A stretch of 64,000 nt of DNA from Paraburkholderia solitsugae (GCF_013177695.1 NZ_WOEY01000042.1:1-64000); one strand, 5' to 3'; shown: positions 28,018 through 37,601, counted from the first letter of the stretch. The notes: generated from the sequence alone by a model not told the origin. Translations and numbers: made by a program.

Positions 28018-30717
28018 CTACTTGCGCAACAGCCGCAAGCCGTTCGCCACCACCAGCAGGCTCGCGCCAACATCGGCGAATACGGCCATCCACATCGTGC
28101 CGAGACCCATCAACGTCAGCACGAGGAAGACGCTCTTGATGCCCAGCGCCAGCGTGATGTTCTGCACCAGCACCGAATGCGTCGCCTTCGACAGGCGGAT
28201 GAACTGCGGAATCTTGCGCAGATCGTCGTCCATCAATGCGACGTCGGCGGTTTCGATTGCGGTGTCAGTGCCCATCGCGCCCATCGCAAAGCCGATATCG
28301 GCGCGCGCTAATGCGGGGGCGTCGTTGATGCCGTCGCCGACCATGCCGACCGTCGCGCCGTCTTTCGACCAGCCGTCCACCGCGTTCAGCTTGTCCTCAG
28401 GCAACTGATTACCGCGGGCTTCACCGATGCCGACTTGCTGCGCGATCGCGGCTGCCGTGTGCGGGTTGTCGCCGGTGAGCATGGCGGCCCGCACGCCGAG
28501 GCGCTGCAACTCGGCGATGGCGGCGCGGCTCGTGTCCTTCACCGTATCGGCGACGGCGAACAGCGCGAGTACGCGTTCGGCATCCACCAGCATCACGACG
28601 GTTTTGCCTTGTCCCTCGAGCGCGTCCAGCCGCGCTTCGAGCGAAGGCGAGCAGCGTCCGAGCTCTTCGACCAGCCGATGATTGCCGAGCCAATACGGCA
28701 AGCCGTCGACTTCGCCGTACACGCCGCGGCCTGGCAGTGCTTCGAAGGCATCGACCGTGGCGCTGGCGATGCTGTCGCTTTTCGCCGCCGCCGCAATCGC
28801 CATCGACACCGGATGATCCGAACGACCCGCAAGGCTCGCCGCGAGTGTCTTGCTACGAACCATGTCGACATCAGCAAGCATTTCGAACTCGGTTTGCACC
28901 GGCTTGCCGTGCGTGAGCGTGCCGGTTTTGTCGAGCGCGAGCCAGCTCAGCTTGCGGCCCTGTTCAAGGTAGGCACCGCCTTTGATCAGGATGCCCTTGC
29001 GGGCGGCAGCCGCGAGACCGCTGACGATCGTCACCGGCGTCGAGATCACCAGCGCGCACGGACAGGCGATCACCAGCATCACCAGCGCCTTGTAAACCCA
29101 CTCGTGCCACAGGCCACCGAACAGCAGCGGCGGCAGCACCGCCACGGCCAGCGCGACAGCGAACACGATTGGCGTATAGACCCGCGCGAACTGATCGACG
29201 AAACGCTGCGTCGGTGCTTTGGTGCCTTGCGCTTCTTCGACCGCGTGAATGATGCGCGCGAGCGTTGTGTTGCTGGCTGCGGCCGTGACGCGATAGTCGA
29301 ACGACCCGGCCTGGTTGATCGTGCCGGCGAACACCGCATCGCCCACGGTCTTGTCGACCGGCAGGCTTTCGCCAGTGATCGGTGCCTGATCGACGCTCGA
29401 GCGACCCGTGACGATTTCGCCGTCGAGCGCGATTCGCTCGCCTGGCTTCACGCGCACCACCGCGCCGAGCACGATCGCTTTGAGGTCCATGAGTTGCCAA
29501 CTGCCGTCCGCTTGCTGCACGCTCGCCTGTTCGGGCGTGAGCTGCATCAAGCCCTGGATGGCATTGCGGGCGCGGTCGAGCGACTTCGCTTCGATCAGTT
29601 CGGCAATTGTGAAGAGCACCATCACCATGGCGGCTTCCGGCCACTGCTGCAGGACCAGCGCACCGGTGACTGCAATGCTCATCAGCGCGTTGATGTTGAG
29701 ATTGCCGTTGCGGATCGCGAGCCAGCCCTTCCTGTAGGTCGTGAGGCCGCAGGCGGGGATCGCGAGGATCGCCAGACCTGCAGCTAACCAGACAGGCGCG
29801 CCGAGCCAGCCAGCGGCCTCTGAGCCCACCGCAGCCACGCCTGCAAGTGCCAGCGGCCACCACGGCTTGGCCGGCGCTTGGGGGGCGGCTGCCGCGCCCG
29901 GGTTCGCGTCTGCCAGTTCAGGCGTGAAATCGAGCGAACGGATCGCGGCGAGGATCGAGTCGAGCGCGTCCGGCGCGTGGACGACGGTCAACACGCGCTG
30001 CATCAGGTTGAAGTCCATGCTGCGCACGGCCGGCATGCGGCTGAATTTCTTGCGGATCAGCGCTTCTTCGGTCGGGCAATCCATCTGCATGATGCGGATC
30101 GCGGTGCGCAGGTCGCCGCCGACGGCTTCGGATTGCGGCAGCTTGACCGGCACGGCCGCAGCGTGGGCCGTACCACAACAGCCTGCCTCGGCGTGGCGGT
30201 GGGCAGGGGCATGGCTGTGGGCACGGCTGTGGGCGTGACCGTGGTCATGGTCGTGCGCTGCGCGCCCATGGCTGCAGCTTTCACCGTGAACATGTTCGTC
30301 ATGGCGTTCATGAGCATGCCCTTCGTGGTCATGGTCGCGGCTTTTGCCGTGGGCGTGCGAATGCGCGCGCTCCGGTTGAGTGACATGCGCCTGGTGGCCG
30401 TGGCGGCAGCTTCCGCCGTGTGCGTGAGCATGTTCATGCTCGGGTTCGCGAGCACGTGCTTTGTGGTCATGGCCGCAGCTGTCGCCGTGAGCGTGCTCGG
30501 GTTCGCGAGCGCGTGCTTTGGCGCCATGGCTGCAGTTTTCGCCGTGCTCGTGAGCGTCTTCACGAGCACGCGCTTCGTGGCCGTGACCGCAGCTTTCACC
30601 ATGCCCGTGGGTGTGCGCGTCATCATCGGTATGCGCGTGAACATGCCCTTCGTGCCCGTGGGCTAAGGCTTTGGCCTGTTCCGGGCGGTCCGCTTCGGCG
30701 AGGTTGGCTTGAGGCAT
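28018..30717 (-). CDS. cadA: Cd/Zn/Pb-exporting P-type ATPase with His-rich N-terminus
   Basis: This 899-residue P1B-2 ATPase pumps divalent soft metals out of the cytoplasm. The first ~180 residues are an unusually long His/Cys-rich region made of about six imperfect repeats of an HxHGxSCxHGH unit separated by KARAREPE-like linkers. An HMA-like domain with MQMDCPTEE follows (about 210-270). The pump core has the membrane CPC site (VIACPCALVISTP), phosphorylation site DKTGTLTHG, GDGINDAPALARAD and the last-helix ADVGASLLVVANGLRLL Asp. It is divergent from a MerR-type regulator gene, with their operator between. The His-rich extension probably buffers or loads metal. Confidence 0.95.
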   Translation of the reverse strand: MPQANLAEADRPEQAKALAHGHEGHVHAHTDDDAHTHGHGESCGHGHEARAREDAHEHGENCSHGAKARAREPEHAHGDSCGHDHKARAREPEHEHAHAHGGSCRHGHQAHVTQPERAHSHAHGKSRDHDHEGHAHERHDEHVHGESCSHGRAAHDHDHGHAHSRAHSHAPAHRHAEAGCCGTAHAAAVPVKLPQSEAVGGDLRTAIRIMQMDCPTEEALIRKKFSRMPAVRSMDFNLMQRVLTVVHAPDALDSILAAIRSLDFTPELADANPGAAAAPQAPAKPWWPLALAGVAAVGSEAAGWLGAPVWLAAGLAILAIPACGLTTYRKGWLAIRNGNLNINALMSIAVTGALVLQQWPEAAMVMVLFTIAELIEAKSLDRARNAIQGLMQLTPEQASVQQADGSWQLMDLKAIVLGAVVRVKPGERIALDGEIVTGRSSVDQAPITGESLPVDKTVGDAVFAGTINQAGSFDYRVTAAASNTTLARIIHAVEEAQGTKAPTQRFVDQFARVYTPIVFAVALAVAVLPPLLFGGLWHEWVYKALVMLVIACPCALVISTPVTIVSGLAAAARKGILIKGGAYLEQGRKLSWLALDKTGTLTHGKPVQTEFEMLADVDMVRSKTLAASLAGRSDHPVSMAIAAAAKSDSIASATVDAFEALPGRGVYGEVDGLPYWLGNHRLVEELGRCSPSLEARLDALEGQGKTVVMLVDAERVLALFAVADTVKDTSRAAIAELQRLGVRAAMLTGDNPHTAAAIAQQVGIGEARGNQLPEDKLNAVDGWSKDGATVGMVGDGINDAPALARADIGFAMGAMGTDTAIETADVALMDDDLRKIPQFIRLSKATHSVLVQNITLALGIKSVFLVLTLMGLGTMWMAVFADVGASLLVVANGLRLLRK

Positions 30718-30753
30718 GGGTGGCTTCCTGGTTCGATTTGTGGTCTAGTAAAC

Positions 30754-30774
30754 ACCTTGAAGCCACTACAAGGT
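30754..30774. promoter_or_regulatory. MerR-type operator between cadA and cadR
   Basis: ACCTTG (30754-30759) and CAAGGT (30769-30774) form an inverted repeat of the CadR/PbrR type with AAGCCACTA inside. On the minus strand TTGACC (30777-30772) would be the -35 of cadA with a long spacer to a -10 near TTTACTAGA, the usual MerR arrangement. Confidence 0.75.
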
Positions 30775-30797
30775 CAAGGCCGCAATCTGGAGGGTCC

Positions 30798-31229
30798 ATG
30801 AAAATTGGCGAACTGGCGAAAATCGCCCATTGCACGACCGAAACCATCCGTTTCTACGAAAAAGAGGGCCTGTTGCCCGAAGCGGACCGTACCGAGGCCA
30901 ATTACCGCAGCTATACGGCGAGGCACGTCGAACGTCTGCGCTTCATCCGCAATTGCCGCGCGCTCGATATGACCCACGACGAAATCCGGGCGTTGCTGCG
31001 TCTGACAGACGCACCGGCGGACGGCTGCGGCGGCATCAATGACCTGATCGACGAGCACATTGCGCACGTCGACACGCGCATCGAAGAATTGAAGCAACTG
31101 AAGGTGCAACTGACCACGCTGCGTGAGCAATGTCACGGCGAACAGGCCGTTGAAGACTGCGGCATCGTCCAAGGTCTGACCGAAATGGACGTGAGCGCAG
31201 CGCGTGCGCGGCATACGCATCTGGGTTGA
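30798..31229 (+). CDS. cadR: MerR-family metal regulator (CadR/PbrR type)
   Basis: This 143-residue activator has the MerR helix-turn-helix (MKIGELAKIAHCTTETIRFYEKEGLLPE), a dimerisation helix, and the metal-site pattern of CadR/PbrR: an N-terminal Cys (Cys12), Cys about 76 (DGCGGIND), Cys about 112 (REQCHGE) and a Cys about 119-122 (EDCGI). The C-terminal tail with RARHTHLG adds His ligands, as in CadR. It senses Cd/Zn/Pb and bends the cadA promoter into an active form. The start has a GGAGG box just upstream. Confidence 0.92.
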   Translation: MKIGELAKIAHCTTETIRFYEKEGLLPEADRTEANYRSYTARHVERLRFIRNCRALDMTHDEIRALLRLTDAPADGCGGINDLIDEHIAHVDTRIEELKQLKVQLTTLREQCHGEQAVEDCGIVQGLTEMDVSAARARHTHLG

Positions 31230-31358
31230 CGCGTTCCGCCCCTATTGACGGTGGCGCCGATCGCCGTAGTGGCGATCGTGAAGGTAGTGACGGCATTTAC
31301 GGCTGGGCCGCGTCGACGGCCCACCCAATCAACAATCGAATCCAGTTGGAGAATCAAC

Positions 31359-31559
31359 GTGTTTACCTGTAGAAACCAACCCTGCGGCGAGCAGTGGGAG
31401 ATGTCGGACGTCGTCATCAAGAATGAAGGGCAGGGACTCCTGTTCCGTTGCCCGATGTGCGGCGCGCGCAATTACGTCGAACGTTTCGACGGGGAAGATG
31501 GCTCAGTGCTGTACGAGCAGATCGAAGGTCGCCCCGCCACCGGCCCCATGGCCGAATAG
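31359..31559 (+). CDS. small zinc-ribbon protein
   Basis: This 66-residue protein starts at GTG 31359, seven bases after GGAG. It contains CRNQPC near the N-terminus and RCPMCGARNY in the middle, so it likely folds as a C4 zinc ribbon. The rest is acidic (DGEDGSVLYEQ). It lies between cadR and dbpA. No function is known. Confidence 0.65.
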   Translation: MFTCRNQPCGEQWEMSDVVIKNEGQGLLFRCPMCGARNYVERFDGEDGSVLYEQIEGRPATGPMAE

Positions 31560-31603
31560 TCCCTAGCCTTCAGCCTCTTCAGTCGATAGCGAGCCATCAC
31601 CCT

Positions 31604-33007
31604 ATGAACAGTCCCACTCAAGCCGGCGCGCCGTTTAGCCAGCTACCGCTACCGCCCGCCACGCTCGCCAACCTGACGCAGCTCGGCTATGTCGAGATGA
31701 CGCCGATTCAGGCAGCGAGCCTCCCGATCGCCCTGGCCGGCAACGATCTGATCGCTCAGGCGAAAACCGGCAGCGGCAAGACCGCGGCGTTTTCGCTGGC
31801 GCTGCTTAACCGCCTTGACGTGCGCAACTTCGCCGTGCAGGCGATGGTGCTGTGCCCGACGCGCGAACTCGCCGATCAGGTCACGCAGGAAATCCGTCGC
31901 CTGGCGCGCGCCGAAGAAAACATCAAGGTGCTAACACTGTGCGGCGGCACGCCGATGCGTCCGCAAACGGCCAGCCTCGAACACGGTGCGCACATCGTGG
32001 TCGGCACGCCGGGCCGGATCATGGATCACCTCGAGCGCGGCAGCCTGCCGTTGCAGGCGCTCAACACGCTGGTGCTCGACGAAGCCGACCGCATGCTCGA
32101 CATGGGTTTCTTCGACGACATCGCCACGGTTGTGAAGCAATGTCCGAAAGAGCGGCAAACGCTGCTGTTCTCCGCGACGTACCCCGAAGGCATCGCCAAA
32201 CTCAGCCAGCAATTCCTGCGCAATCCGAAGGAAGTGAAGCTCGCCGAGCGGCACGACAACACCAAGATTCGTCAGCGCTTCTATGAAGTGACCGAAGACC
32301 AGCGCCTGCATGCCGTCGGTCTGCTGCTGAACCACTATCGTCCGGTGAGCACGCTGGCGTTCTGCAACACCAAGCAGCAGTGCCGCGATCTGCTCGACGT
32401 GCTGCGCGCGCAGGGTTTTCATGCGCTCGCGTTGCACGGCGAACTCGATCAGCGTGAACGCGATCAGGTGCTGATCCAGTTCGCGAACCGCAGTTGCTCG
32501 GTGCTGGTTGCCACCGACGTTGCTTCGCGCGGTCTGGACATCGCGGAGCTCGAAGCGGTGATCAACGTCGACGTGACGCCGGACCCGGAAGTGCACGTGC
32601 ACCGCATCGGCCGCACGGGTCGCGCCGATCAGGAAGGCTGGGCGCTCAGTCTCGCCAGCATGAACGAGATGGGTCGCGTGGGTAGTCTCGAACAGGCACA
32701 GAAGCGTGAAGTCGAGTGGCACAAGCTGGCCGATCTCAAACCGGCGAGCAACGAGCGCTTGCTGCCGCCGATGGAAACGCTACAGATTCTCGGCGGCCGC
32801 AAGGAAAAGATCCGTCCGGGCGACGTGCTCGGCGCGCTCACCGGCGACGCGGGTTTCGCCGGTTCGCAGATCGGCAAGATCAATGTGACGGAAATGTCGA
32901 CCTATGTGGCCGTGGAGCGCAGCATCGCGCGCGAGGCAATGCGCAAGCTCAGCGGCGGCAAGGTGAAGGGCAAGAAGGTCAAAGTCCGCATGATGGACGA
33001 CGCCTGA
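31604..33007 (+). CDS. dbpA: ATP-dependent RNA helicase DbpA
   Basis: This 467-residue DEAD-box helicase acts on 23S rRNA hairpin 92 during large-subunit assembly. Motif Q (MTPIQAASLP), motif I AKTGSGKTA, DEAD (VLDEADRML), SAT and HRIGRTGRA are present. The C-terminal ~75 residues (RPGDVLGALTGDAGFAGSQI) are the DbpA RNA-binding domain that gives 23S specificity. The ATG at 31604 begins with MNSPTQAG. A long perfect hairpin follows the stop. Confidence 0.95.
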   Translation: MNSPTQAGAPFSQLPLPPATLANLTQLGYVEMTPIQAASLPIALAGNDLIAQAKTGSGKTAAFSLALLNRLDVRNFAVQAMVLCPTRELADQVTQEIRRLARAEENIKVLTLCGGTPMRPQTASLEHGAHIVVGTPGRIMDHLERGSLPLQALNTLVLDEADRMLDMGFFDDIATVVKQCPKERQTLLFSATYPEGIAKLSQQFLRNPKEVKLAERHDNTKIRQRFYEVTEDQRLHAVGLLLNHYRPVSTLAFCNTKQQCRDLLDVLRAQGFHALALHGELDQRERDQVLIQFANRSCSVLVATDVASRGLDIAELEAVINVDVTPDPEVHVHRIGRTGRADQEGWALSLASMNEMGRVGSLEQAQKREVEWHKLADLKPASNERLLPPMETLQILGGRKEKIRPGDVLGALTGDAGFAGSQIGKINVTEMSTYVAVERSIAREAMRKLSGGKVKGKKVKVRMMDDA

Positions 33008-33030
33008 TCGTCGACTAGTGTGCTTTTGAC

Positions 33031-33054
33031 GGCTGCGACCGCCTGGTCGCAGCC
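33031..33054. terminator. strong hairpin after dbpA
   Basis: GGCTGCGACC and GGTCGCAGCC pair perfectly over 10 bases around GCCT. There is no T tract, so it may protect the 3' end or stop polymerase weakly. Confidence 0.6.
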
Positions 33055-33361
33055 AAGTTAGTCTGCATTACCGCTACGCATTACAACGCCGCATCAGCGC
33101 TGCGCATCACATTACGTCATACCTCGGCTGTTCTGCACGCTCCCCGCGTGGCTGTATTTCTCCCGCCAAACCCCCGATTTCATTGCATCAGCCCGCCCCG
33201 GCGCAGGATTGCGCGAGCCATGACGTAAACGCATACCTTGCATGACAAAGTTTCGATTGTGAGCGTTATTTGGCTGATGCTTAATCATCGAACCGGATGG
33301 GATCGCCGCGCAGTGGGCAGTCCGCGAATCCGCTGCCGGATGAAGAAAGGGAGAAAGCTTT
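33055..33361. other. spacer before the aminotransferase gene
   Basis: About 300 bases with no visible gene or repeat. The sequence close to 33361 has a purine-rich AAAGGGAGAAAG ribosome-binding region for the next gene. Confidence 0.5.
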
Positions 33362-34516
33362 ATGCAGAGCGCCATGCAAGCACGCTCGAAACTGCCTGAC
33401 GTAGGCACGACGATTTTTACCGTGATCGGTCAACTGGCCGCACAACACGATGCGCTGAACCTGTCGCAAGGTGCGCCGAATTTCGCGCCCGACGCGAAAC
33501 TGATCGACGGTGTCGCGCAAGCCATGCGCGCCGGTCATAACCAGTACGCGCCGATGGCCGGCATCGCCGCCTTGCGCGAAGCGCTCGCCGACAAGGTCGA
33601 GACGCTGTACGGCGTGCGCTACGACCCGTCGAGCGAAGTCACCGTGATCGCCAGTGCCAGCGAAGGCCTGTATTCGACGATCAGCGCGTTGGTGCATCCC
33701 GGCGATGAAGTGATTTACTTCGAGCCGTCATTCGATAGTTACGGCCCGATTGTTCGGCTGCAAGGCGCGACGCCGATCCCGATCAAACTGTCGCTCGCCG
33801 ATTTCCGCGTGGATTGGGACGAGGTCGCTGCTGCGATCACGCCGAAGACGCGCATGATCATCATCAACACGCCGCACAACCCGACCGCGACCGTATTCAG
33901 CGAAGCCGACATCGAGCGTCTGAAGGCCGTGACGCGCAACACCGACATCGTGATTCTCGCCGACGAAGTCTACGAACACGTCGTGTTCGACGGCGCCAAA
34001 CATCAGAGCATGGCCTGCGACGCCGAACTCGCGGAACGCAGCGTGATCGTGTCGTCGTTCGGCAAGTCGTATCACGTGACGGGTTGGCGCATCGGTTATT
34101 GCCTTGCGCCCGCCGCACTGATGGACGAGATTCGCAAAGTCCATCAGTTCATGGTGTTTTCTGCCGATACACCGATGCAGTACGCGTTTGTCGATGCGTT
34201 GGCCAATCGCGAGAGCTATCTCGGTCTGTCCGCGTTCTATCAGAAGAAGCGCAATCTGCTCGCCCATGCGCTGCGCGAGTCGCGCTTCGAGTTGTTGCCG
34301 AGCGAAGGCAGCTTCTTCATGCTCGCGCGTTTCCGCGGTTTCTCCGAGGAAAGCGATAGCGATTTCGTGCTGCGCCTGATTCGCGATGCGCGTGTCGCGA
34401 CGATTCCGTTGTCGGCGTTCTATACCGACGGCACGGATTCCGGCTTGATCCGCTTGAGCTTTTCGAAGGACGACGCGACCTTGATCGAAGGTGCGCGGCG
34501 TTTGTGCGAAATCTGA
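33362..34516 (+). CDS. PLP-dependent aminotransferase (methionine aminotransferase type)
   Basis: This 384-residue class I/II aminotransferase has GAPNFAPDAKLIDG at the N-terminal, the PHNPTATVFS loop, the DEVYEH strand, and the PLP lysine in SSFGKSYHVTGWRIGY (about residue 235). The sequence is close to YbdL, which favours methionine and aromatic amino acids. It precedes an amino-acid-binding periplasmic protein by 28 bases, which suggests an operon for using or recycling an amino acid. Confidence 0.88.
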   Translation: MQSAMQARSKLPDVGTTIFTVIGQLAAQHDALNLSQGAPNFAPDAKLIDGVAQAMRAGHNQYAPMAGIAALREALADKVETLYGVRYDPSSEVTVIASASEGLYSTISALVHPGDEVIYFEPSFDSYGPIVRLQGATPIPIKLSLADFRVDWDEVAAAITPKTRMIIINTPHNPTATVFSEADIERLKAVTRNTDIVILADEVYEHVVFDGAKHQSMACDAELAERSVIVSSFGKSYHVTGWRIGYCLAPAALMDEIRKVHQFMVFSADTPMQYAFVDALANRESYLGLSAFYQKKRNLLAHALRESRFELLPSEGSFFMLARFRGFSEESDSDFVLRLIRDARVATIPLSAFYTDGTDSGLIRLSFSKDDATLIEGARRLCEI

Positions 34517-34544
34517 TTATCGAAGTAAAGGGGAGGGACCCACT

Positions 34545-35339
34545 ATGAAGTTGCTCAAGCCTCTATTGGCGCTGGCCTGCGCATTCGCGGCAATCGCCGC
34601 ATCGTCTGCCGCGATCGCCGCCGATGCATCGACGCTGCGTTTCGGACTCGAGGCGCAGTATCCGCCGTTCGAATCGAAAGGGCCGAGCGGTGAGTTGCAA
34701 GGTCTCGACATTGACGTCGGCAATGCCGTCTGCGCCGCCGCGCATATGACGTGCAAATGGGTCGAAACGTCGTTCGACGGCTTGATTCCCGCACTGCAAG
34801 GCCGCAAGTTCGACGCGATCAATTCGGCGATGAACGCCACTGAGCAGCGCCGTCAGGCGATCGATTTCACGACTGTCGTGTATCGCGTGCCGACGCAGTT
34901 GATCGCGAAGCGCGACAGCGGTTTGCTGCCGACTATCGCATCGTTGAAGGGTAAACGCGTCGGCGTGCTGCAGGCGTCGATTCAGGAAACCTTCGCGAAG
35001 GCGCATTGGGAATCGGCTGGCGTCACCGTGGTGCCGTATCAGGATCAGAACCAGGCTTATACGGATCTCACGGCGGGTCGTCTCGACGCTACGCTCGTTC
35101 TCGCGCCGGCCGGCCAGACGGGTTTTCTGTCGAAGCCTGAGGGCAAGGACTATGCGTTTGTCGGGCAGCCGGTGCGCGATGACAAGATCCTCGGCAGCGG
35201 CATCGCCTACGGGATTCGCAAAGGCGACACCGCGCTGCGCGACCAGTTGAACGCGGCGATCGCCAAGGTTCAGGCCGACGGTACGATCAAGACGCTGGCG
35301 GCGAAGTACCTCGGCAATATCGACATCTCATCGAAGTAA
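34545..35339 (+). CDS. periplasmic amino-acid-binding protein of an ABC transporter
   Basis: This 264-residue protein has a signal peptide (about 1-26, ending SSAAIAA-DAS) and a type 3 solute-binding fold: LRFGLEAQYPPFE, GLDIDVGNAVC, FDGLIPALQGRKFDAINSAMNATEQRRQ. It resembles lysine/arginine/ornithine or histidine binding proteins. No permease or ATPase gene is adjacent, so it must work with partners elsewhere. The ATG at 34545 follows GGGAGGG. Confidence 0.88.
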   Translation: MKLLKPLLALACAFAAIAASSAAIAADASTLRFGLEAQYPPFESKGPSGELQGLDIDVGNAVCAAAHMTCKWVETSFDGLIPALQGRKFDAINSAMNATEQRRQAIDFTTVVYRVPTQLIAKRDSGLLPTIASLKGKRVGVLQASIQETFAKAHWESAGVTVVPYQDQNQAYTDLTAGRLDATLVLAPAGQTGFLSKPEGKDYAFVGQPVRDDKILGSGIAYGIRKGDTALRDQLNAAIAKVQADGTIKTLAAKYLGNIDISSK

Positions 35340-35355
35340 CTTATTGACCGCCGCG

Positions 35356-36723
35356 TTACTGACCGTGCGCGGCGGGTGCCGCGTCGCGATCGACGCCGCG
35401 AAATTCGTTCTCGGCGTCGATCATGCGGCGCTTGAGCATCGGCACGTTGTTCACCACGCGCAGGCTGGTGCGCATGGCACTCAGCGCCATTCTTCCGACC
35501 ACCGGCCGATGCAGCGCACTGCGCGCATCGAACTGCTTGCGCGATTCCGCGACCGCGTGAAAGCCGTAGCGGCGCATCTCCTCCTCGTAACCTGCGACGG
35601 CGTCGTGGCCCGACAGCTTGCCCTGCTGCGCATCGGCCAGACGCGCAGCAAGGAGCGCGGCATCGCGCAGCGCGGTGTTCGCACCGACGCCGCGGCCCGG
35701 CGTCATCAGATGCACCGCGTCGCCCAGGACCGTGACGTTGCTGGTCGGCCATGCGTCGACCGGAACCGATGTGCGCACGTCGACGCTGAAGGCGGTGGAA
35801 GGATCCGAAGCGCGAATCAGGGCGCGCAGATTGGGATGCCAGCCGTCGGTGATCTGCGTGGCGAGTGCGAGTAACGCGGCCTGCCCGAGCGGTTTGGGAT
35901 CGGCCGGCAAGTTGTGCAGTGCGCCCCACACACCCCACATCAGATAGTCGCGCGTGTTGTCGTAGAGCAATCCCGGCCAGCGCGAGAGCAACTCGGCGTC
36001 GTTGCTGCCGATGCCTTCCTTCATGCCGTCGCCGTCCGCACGCCACGGAAATTCCATCACATGCACGATGCCGCCAAAGCCCTTCGGCGCGTTGATCAGC
36101 GTGATGCCGTCGAGCACCTTGGGCGGCAGCAGCGCACGTGACGTTTCGTCCATGGGCACCTTTGCGCCAACGCTGACGATGCCGGTGTTTTCCAGCCGCG
36201 CGTGCGGCAGCAATTGGCGGCGCACCTTCGAGCGCGCGCCGTCCGCGCCGATCAGCAGATCCGCCGTGGCGTGGGTGCCGTCTTCGAAATGCGCGGTGAC
36301 GCTACCGTCGGCATGCTGTTCGTACGACGTGAAGGTCTTGCCAAAATGCACCTGCGCTTCGAGACCCGTCAGCAGCACTTGCCTGAGCGTCATCCGGCTG
36401 ACCGATTTGCCGCCGCTCATCGATTCGTCTTCGAGCGGCACCGTGAGTAATTCGGTCATCCGCTCGGTCAGGATGTTGAAGTGGCCGGGCGTGCGTGCGC
36501 AAGTCGCGAGAAATGTCGCATAGAGTTCGGGCGGAAGGCACGCTTTCAGCGACGCGAGCCCGTGCGGATTGATGCCGACGCGGTAGCCCTGCAAACCGTC
36601 CGCGCGCGTGCGGTCGCGTTCATACACATTCACATTGATGCCGGCGCGCTTCAATCCGTGCGCAAGGCAGAGGCCGCCGGTGCCGGCCCCAATCACAATC
36701 ACATTCATGGGTTCACGGTTCAT
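35356..36723 (-). CDS. FAD-dependent aromatic-type monooxygenase
   Basis: This 455-residue flavoprotein hydroxylase has the FAD-binding GxGxxG (VIVIGAGTGGLCLAHGL, about 8-24), the DG motif (LLIGADGARSKVRRQL) and the GDAVHLMTPGRGVGANTALRDAALLA segment near the C-terminus. Such enzymes hydroxylate aromatic compounds or antibiotics. It overlaps the padR gene by ATGA, so the PadR regulator probably controls it. The substrate is unknown. Confidence 0.88.
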   Translation of the reverse strand: MNREPMNVIVIGAGTGGLCLAHGLKRAGINVNVYERDRTRADGLQGYRVGINPHGLASLKACLPPELYATFLATCARTPGHFNILTERMTELLTVPLEDESMSGGKSVSRMTLRQVLLTGLEAQVHFGKTFTSYEQHADGSVTAHFEDGTHATADLLIGADGARSKVRRQLLPHARLENTGIVSVGAKVPMDETSRALLPPKVLDGITLINAPKGFGGIVHVMEFPWRADGDGMKEGIGSNDAELLSRWPGLLYDNTRDYLMWGVWGALHNLPADPKPLGQAALLALATQITDGWHPNLRALIRASDPSTAFSVDVRTSVPVDAWPTSNVTVLGDAVHLMTPGRGVGANTALRDAALLAARLADAQQGKLSGHDAVAGYEEEMRRYGFHAVAESRKQFDARSALHRPVVGRMALSAMRTSLRVVNNVPMLKRRMIDAENEFRGVDRDAAPAAHGQ

Positions 36724-37379
36724 GACTTCGCCTCCTTTTTTGTGGCGGGTTGGGCCGGCCTGTACTTGTATTCGCCGGCCGGCAGCGTGAAACGTTGAGC
36801 AATTTCTTCGAGCCATTCCGGGCTCCAGGTCAGCGTGCCGGCCTTCAGATCGGTCACCACGGTGCGCACCCAGTCCAGCTCGACAACCAGTTGCGCGCGC
36901 ACCAATTCGCCTTCGAGCAGGAAAAGCCGCGGCACTTGCAGCTGGGTGGCGTGGGCGGTGGCCTCGTCGAATCGGATCAATTCCCGTTCGAGTGCGCCGA
37001 TGCGGGTCTCGAGTTGACGACAGGCGTCGTCGGCCGAAAGCAGCGGCAGAAAGGAGAGCGCGGCCGGAAAGGCCGGGAAATCCCGGGCGGGTTGCGCGAG
37101 CTGTTCGCGCAACCACAGACGGGCGGTGTCGCGGCCGGCTTCGGTAATTTCATAGACCGTGCGTTCGGGGAACGCGCCGTCGCGTTCCGTTTCGCGGATG
37201 GCGATCAGGTCGCCGCGCACCAGGCGATTGATCGTTTGGTACAGGCTGTTGCGCTGACCGACGTTGATGACTTCGTCCTTGCCGCGTGCCTTGATGAGCT
37301 GCTGCATCCGGTACGGATGCATCGGCGCTTCAGTCAGCATGGCGAGGACGGCGAGGGCGAGCGGAGAGTGGCGGACCAT
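36720..37379 (-). CDS. PadR-family transcriptional regulator
   Basis: This 219-residue protein has the PadR winged helix (SPLALAVLAMLTEAPMHPYRMQQLIKARG) and a C-terminal dimerisation helix region (about 100-200). PadR proteins repress phenolic-acid or detoxification genes until ligand binds. It is cotranscribed with the monooxygenase. The palindrome at 37421-37434, some 45 bases upstream of the start, is its probable operator. The end is Lys-rich. Confidence 0.9.
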   Translation of the reverse strand: MVRHSPLALAVLAMLTEAPMHPYRMQQLIKARGKDEVINVGQRNSLYQTINRLVRGDLIAIRETERDGAFPERTVYEITEAGRDTARLWLREQLAQPARDFPAFPAALSFLPLLSADDACRQLETRIGALERELIRFDEATAHATQLQVPRLFLLEGELVRAQLVVELDWVRTVVTDLKAGTLTWSPEWLEEIAQRFTLPAGEYKYRPAQPATKKEAKS

Positions 37380-37420
37380 AGTCAGGGTGTTGGCGAGCTA
37401 GTCTTTGTTTTGCTAGTCAT

Positions 37421-37434
37421 AATATAACTATATT
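37421..37434. promoter_or_regulatory. AT-rich palindrome upstream of padR
   Basis: AATATA-AC-TATATT is a perfect inverted repeat, with two copies of GCTAGTC just beside it (about 37397-37419). It is probably part of the padR-monooxygenase promoter and operator. Confidence 0.6.
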
Positions 37435-37553
37435 TTCGGGATTGGCAAGTACGGAATTTCGAAGTTTTCCGCGGGCGCCATGGTTCCGGCGCTGGTCCGC
37501 GGCGGATTGCGCCGTTACGATGTGGTTCGGGCCGACGTGTACGGGCGGTAAAG

Positions 37554-37601
37554 CAGCGGTGGGATCAGGCAGCGGTGGGATCAGGCAGTGATGGGATCAA
37601 G
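37554..37601 (+). repeat. three tandem 16-bp repeats
   Basis: CAGCGGTGGGATCAGG occurs twice in a row (37554-37569, 37570-37585) and a third copy with three changes follows (37586-37601). They lie immediately before the AraC gene's start at 37623, in its leader. Confidence 0.85.

Noticed and set aside
28435..30666. Long plus-strand frames opposite the metal ATPase, one looking like a membrane protein
   Set aside because: Hydrophobic runs (Val/Met/Ala) are the complement of the His-rich repeat coding region; no start signals.
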